Of a DNA stretch of 54,346 nucleotides, positions 52,660-54,346 are shown piece by piece. Numbering within the stretch: the stretch's first letter is position 1; each line of letters opens with the position of its first letter. The stretch is taken from positions 1 to 54,346 of the forward strand of contig CALVHL010000012.1 of the NCBI GenBank assembly GCA_944327625.1. The letters are read 5' to 3'. The notes under the pieces were generated by a model that saw nothing but the letters and a program-made list of their open reading frames with translations, did no database searches and was not told the DNA's origin. A program made the position numbers and the translations under genes. This DNA is from an uncultured Clostridia bacterium. Lineage in GTDB: Bacteria; Bacillota; Clostridia; Christensenellales; Borkfalkiaceae.

Positions 52660-52673
52660 GGCGATAAATCGCC
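52660..52673. promoter_or_regulatory. Short palindrome at the ZIP gene start
   Basis: ggcgat and atcgcc separated by two bases form a perfect 6-bp inverted repeat directly in front of the start codon. It may be a regulator site or a small mRNA hairpin limiting translation. Confidence 0.3.
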
Positions 52674-52716
52674 CCGTAAAAAAAGTAAACTTTGGCTAAC
52701 ATTTTTTACGAGAGAA

Positions 52717-52745
52717 ATAGTAGCAGAGTGCGGGTGCAATGTCAA
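52717..52745 (-). promoter_or_regulatory. Promoter of the ZIP gene
   Basis: On the minus strand, perfect TTGACA (52740-52745) and TACTAT (52717-52722) at 17-base spacing. Confidence 0.6.
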
Positions 52746-52933
52746 GTAAAAAGCGGCAAAATGTGCAAGCTTTCTAAACAGAAAATAATTAACGCGCGTT
52801 TGGTAAAAATTAAAGTCTGTTTGTCGGCGTTTTCGCTTTTATCTGTCTACGCATTCGTTTTTGTCCGCAGCGTTTTCTTTCTTATCCTCCGCACTTTCGC
52901 TCGGATATTCAGCGCCCGCGTATGATTATCCGC
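52746..52933. other. Gene-poor spacer
   Basis: Nothing convincing is seen. A plus-strand open frame of up to 77 codons crosses this spacer (52692-52925), but it overlaps the ZIP promoter, has no ribosome binding site and encodes an ordinary-looking basic/hydrophobic string, so it is not called. Confidence 0.4.
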
Positions 52934-52992
52934 GCAAAAAAAGAACTATCCGAAATATTCGGATAGTTCCGTGATGGTGGAGCAGGTTGGGG
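52934..52992 (-). repeat. Direct repeat copy 1: tRNA-3'-end-like sequence plus terminator
   Basis: On the minus strand this reads CCCCAACCTGCTCCACCA (52975-52992), like the 3' half of a T-stem and acceptor stem ending in CCA. A hairpin follows (tcggatagttc 52959-52969 with gaactatccga 52943-52953) and then seven T residues. About 45 of the first 49 bases recur at 53896-53947. The body of a tRNA is absent. Confidence 0.7.
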
Positions 52993-53057
52993 TAAAAAAA
53001 CGGTTACTAACACCTGTAATAAAATTGTTTTTTCTAAGATTGCGTACGGAATGATTG

Positions 53058-53468
53058 TTATATTTTAAATCCAAAAATTGTATTATGTGTTTCAATTTCA
53101 TTCTTTATTTCTGTTGCAAGTAATTCAAGGTTATAGCAATATTTGCTGGGTATTTCCGTTCCTTTTTCTATTTGATTTTGGTCAGATAATACATCCTTGG
53201 TAATATAAATGTACCAATCTTGTCTTTGTGCTAAATTCAGAATATTAATACAGATATTTTCATTATAAAAATAATAACAATTATATGGACCATAGAACCA
53301 CAGTTTTCCATTTTCATCAACTGCATTCCCCAAATCCTTTTTGCTAAATCTGAAGCCGTATTCAGAGATTAAAAATTCCAAAAATTTCATTAAATACGCT
53401 TCCTCATCGCAACATATTTTTTTATGTCTCTTATTTTTCTTATTGAAAAGTTTGCTTAAAAATCGCAT
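53058..53468 (-). CDS. Hypothetical protein in AT-rich segment
   Basis: A 136-residue soluble protein with a basic N-terminus (MRFLSKLFNKKNKRHKK) and a mixed alpha/beta body with many Tyr, Asn and Ile residues (GKLWFYGPYNCYYFYNENI). I do not recognise the family; size and composition would suit an immunity-type or phage-island protein, but nothing proves it. The start at 53468 is supported by AAAGGAG on the minus strand and a promoter at 53522-53550. Base composition is far more AT-rich than the genes to the left, suggesting horizontal transfer. It lies between the two direct repeats, and copy 1 provides its terminator. Confidence 0.7.
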   Translation of the reverse strand: MRFLSKLFNKKNKRHKKICCDEEAYLMKFLEFLISEYGFRFSKKDLGNAVDENGKLWFYGPYNCYYFYNENICINILNLAQRQDWYIYITKDVLSDQNQIEKGTEIPSKYCYNLELLATEIKNEIETHNTIFGFKI

Positions 53469-53521
53469 ATATAAGCTCCTTTCTTATCCCATTCTGATAT
53501 TATGGAATAACTCTTTGACTT

Positions 53522-53550
53522 ATTATAGGATAAAATTATAGATAATTCAA
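53522..53550 (-). promoter_or_regulatory. Promoter of the AT-rich hypothetical gene
   Basis: On the minus strand, TTGAAT (53545-53550), 17 bases, TATAAT (53522-53527). Confidence 0.65.
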
Positions 53551-53895
53551 TTAGTTGTGCCGAATTTTTAACAAAAATTCATCGAATGGCTTTCGTACGC
53601 TTGCTTTTAAAAATTTCGTCGCATATCAGGAGGAATGAAGCGGCACAAGGATATTAAAAGAACAGCTGAATGCCGTTTTTCCCCAAGTGTGACCTAAGCT
53701 TAAGCGGGAACGTGCTACAAGTCGGTCAGACACGACTTGATTAACGCGCATACCAACGCTTTTGACTGGAACAAACAAGCCATTCCTGCGAACAGTGAAA
53801 TGATTTTTTAAGTAAGATAAAACATAGCGCGATGAAGTGTGTTTGCACGGTGTTGCTTCGAAAGACAGGTTTCTCGTTCGTTGATGAGCAATACC
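53551..53895. other. Spacer without an intact gene
   Basis: A good ribosome binding site (AGGAGGA near 53629) precedes an ATG at 53636, but the frame closes after about twenty codons. The segment 53640-53890 has coding-like composition in places, broken by stops in every frame, so it may be a decayed gene fragment. I cannot name it. Confidence 0.35.
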
Positions 53896-53947
53896 GCAAA
53901 AAAAGAACTATCCGAAGTATTCGGATAGTTCCATAGTGGTGGAGAAG
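53896..53947 (-). repeat. Direct repeat copy 2: CCA-end-like sequence plus terminator
   Basis: On the minus strand CTCCACCA (53937-53944) is followed by the same hairpin as in copy 1 with one loop change, and seven T residues. It sits 20 bases after the stop of the partial HEPN-like gene and would act as its terminator. Similarity to copy 1 ends just beyond CTCCACCA. Confidence 0.7.
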
Positions 53948-53967
53948 TAGTAACCTAAAACGAATTT

Positions 53968-54346
53968 TCAATTCCGTCCAAAATCTTTTACCGCTTGTAT
54001 CCGCACTTTTTCTAATGCATCGCAAACATTTGATAGTCGTTCATTATCGCGTTCCAATTTACGGCACTCGTCCGCATATTCTTTACTTTGTAAAAATTGT
54101 TTATTATATAAGAAATTTTGATATGTTTGATGACACCAATGGTTTCGTTTTTCAGTTATTTGTTTTAAGAAATTGTAATCGCTTGCAGAAATATAATGAC
54201 TTTTGCCACTAAAATCGAGTTCTTTTAATTTTTGGACGGTTTGTCCAAGAGACCATTTTTCGATTTTATCTAAATTTTCACAAAAATCGCCGACGTGCAT
54301 TGCGGCATATATGCGCTTTACGTCGTGTTCTATTACTTGACAATAC
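53968..54346 (-). CDS. HEPN-like domain protein (partial, runs off the window)
   Basis: The reading frame is open from the stop at 53968 to the right edge of the window, so the N-terminus is missing. An internal ATG at 54300 is probably not the start, because the 15 codons before it (VIEHDVKRIYAA and neighbours) read naturally into the protein. The visible part is all-helical: GQTVQKLKELDFSGKSHYIS, then KQITEKRNHWCHQTYQNFLY. RNHWCH fits the Rx4-6H catalytic motif of HEPN ribonucleases, common in abortive-infection and toxin proteins. The C-terminal helix is charged and may be a coiled coil. AT-rich like its neighbour. HEPN membership is a motif-based guess. Confidence 0.6.
   Translation of the reverse strand, partial: YCQVIEHDVKRIYAAMHVGDFCENLDKIEKWSLGQTVQKLKELDFSGKSHYISASDYNFLKQITEKRNHWCHQTYQNFLYNKQFLQSKEYADECRKLERDNERLSNVCDALEKVRIQAVKDFGRN

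Noticed and set aside
52692-52925. Small plus-strand gene of up to 77 codons
   Set aside because: No ribosome binding site, overlap with the ZIP promoter, and composition that looks like untranslated DNA.
52975-52992. Complete tRNA gene
   Set aside because: Only a sequence like the 3' acceptor end with CCA is present; there is no anticodon arm, D arm or T loop upstream on the minus strand.
53741-54025. Minus-strand open frame of 94 codons
   Set aside because: It runs through the terminator repeat and overlaps the end of the HEPN-like gene in another frame; the translation shows no domain.

Overview
The window most likely comes from a Bacillota bacterium of the class Clostridia, probably gut-associated. 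Supporting signs are consensus sigma-A promoters (TTGACA/TATAAT), strong purine-rich ribosome binding sites, a large Gram-positive-type SRP RNA with an Alu domain, lipoprotein signal peptides with Gram-positive style ABC importers, a SipW-type signal peptidase, and no outer-membrane genes. Genus cannot be assigned by eye. Most of the window is of moderate GC with consistent codon use. The last ~1.4 kb is clearly AT-richer and looks acquired.

Layout. 0-7.2 kb: a MATE-like transporter (-), a SUFU-domain protein, a CmpB-family membrane protein and a large lipoprotein with Ig-like and beta-helix modules. 7.3-10.5 kb (-): a two-gene unit of a four-TM McrB-like AAA+ ATPase and a DUF2357/McrC-like zinc-ribbon protein. 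10.7-12.6 kb: a YgiQ radical SAM protein. 13.0-24.8 kb: one long operon between a consensus promoter and a strong terminator. It encodes a TasA/camelysin-like fibre subunit, a membrane-tethered TasA-like protein, a SipW signal peptidase, two further secreted fibre-like proteins, a 1943-residue GLUG-type beta-helix protein, and a membrane protein with a long Glu/Pro repeat and a C-terminal ribosomal uL15-like domain. This operon is the best candidate for an undescribed system.

24.9-27.5 kb: a polar amino-acid ABC importer (binding protein, permease, ATPase with an unusual insertion). 27.6-29.9 kb: two small membrane proteins and a membrane-tethered PstS-like protein. 29.9-33.9 kb: a TetR regulator divergent from a MacB/FtsX-type ABC exporter. 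34.0-36.0 kb: a NatAB-like ABC-2 exporter. 36.1-36.4 kb (-): SRP RNA. 36.5-37.4 kb: Mrp/NBP35 Fe-S carrier ATPase. 37.7-39.7 kb (-): a radical SAM/DUF4130 DNA-metabolism pair. 40.0-42.1 kb: an OmpR-type two-component system. 42.2-47.0 kb: uvrB-uvrA. 47.1-50.3 kb: a ferritin-like protein and two flavoproteins. 50.6-51.7 kb: UDP-galactopyranose mutase. 51.8-52.7 kb (-): a ZIP metal transporter. 52.9-54.3 kb: an AT-rich segment between two direct repeats that look like a tRNA 3' end plus terminator, carrying an unknown small protein and, at the window edge, a partial protein with a HEPN-like RNxxxH motif.

How the genes work together. Within the 13-24.8 kb operon, SipW would process the SipW-type signal peptides of the fibre-like proteins. 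A 15-bp hairpin directly after the first gene would favour excess of the major subunit. The tethered TasA-like protein and the repeat/uL15-like protein could act as membrane base or assembly factors, and the giant beta-helix protein as a cargo adhesin. The rest is housekeeping (DNA repair, SRP, Fe-S, envelope galactofuranose) and transport. Starts were chosen from ribosome binding sites where visible. Domain calls are by recognition only; no database search was run.
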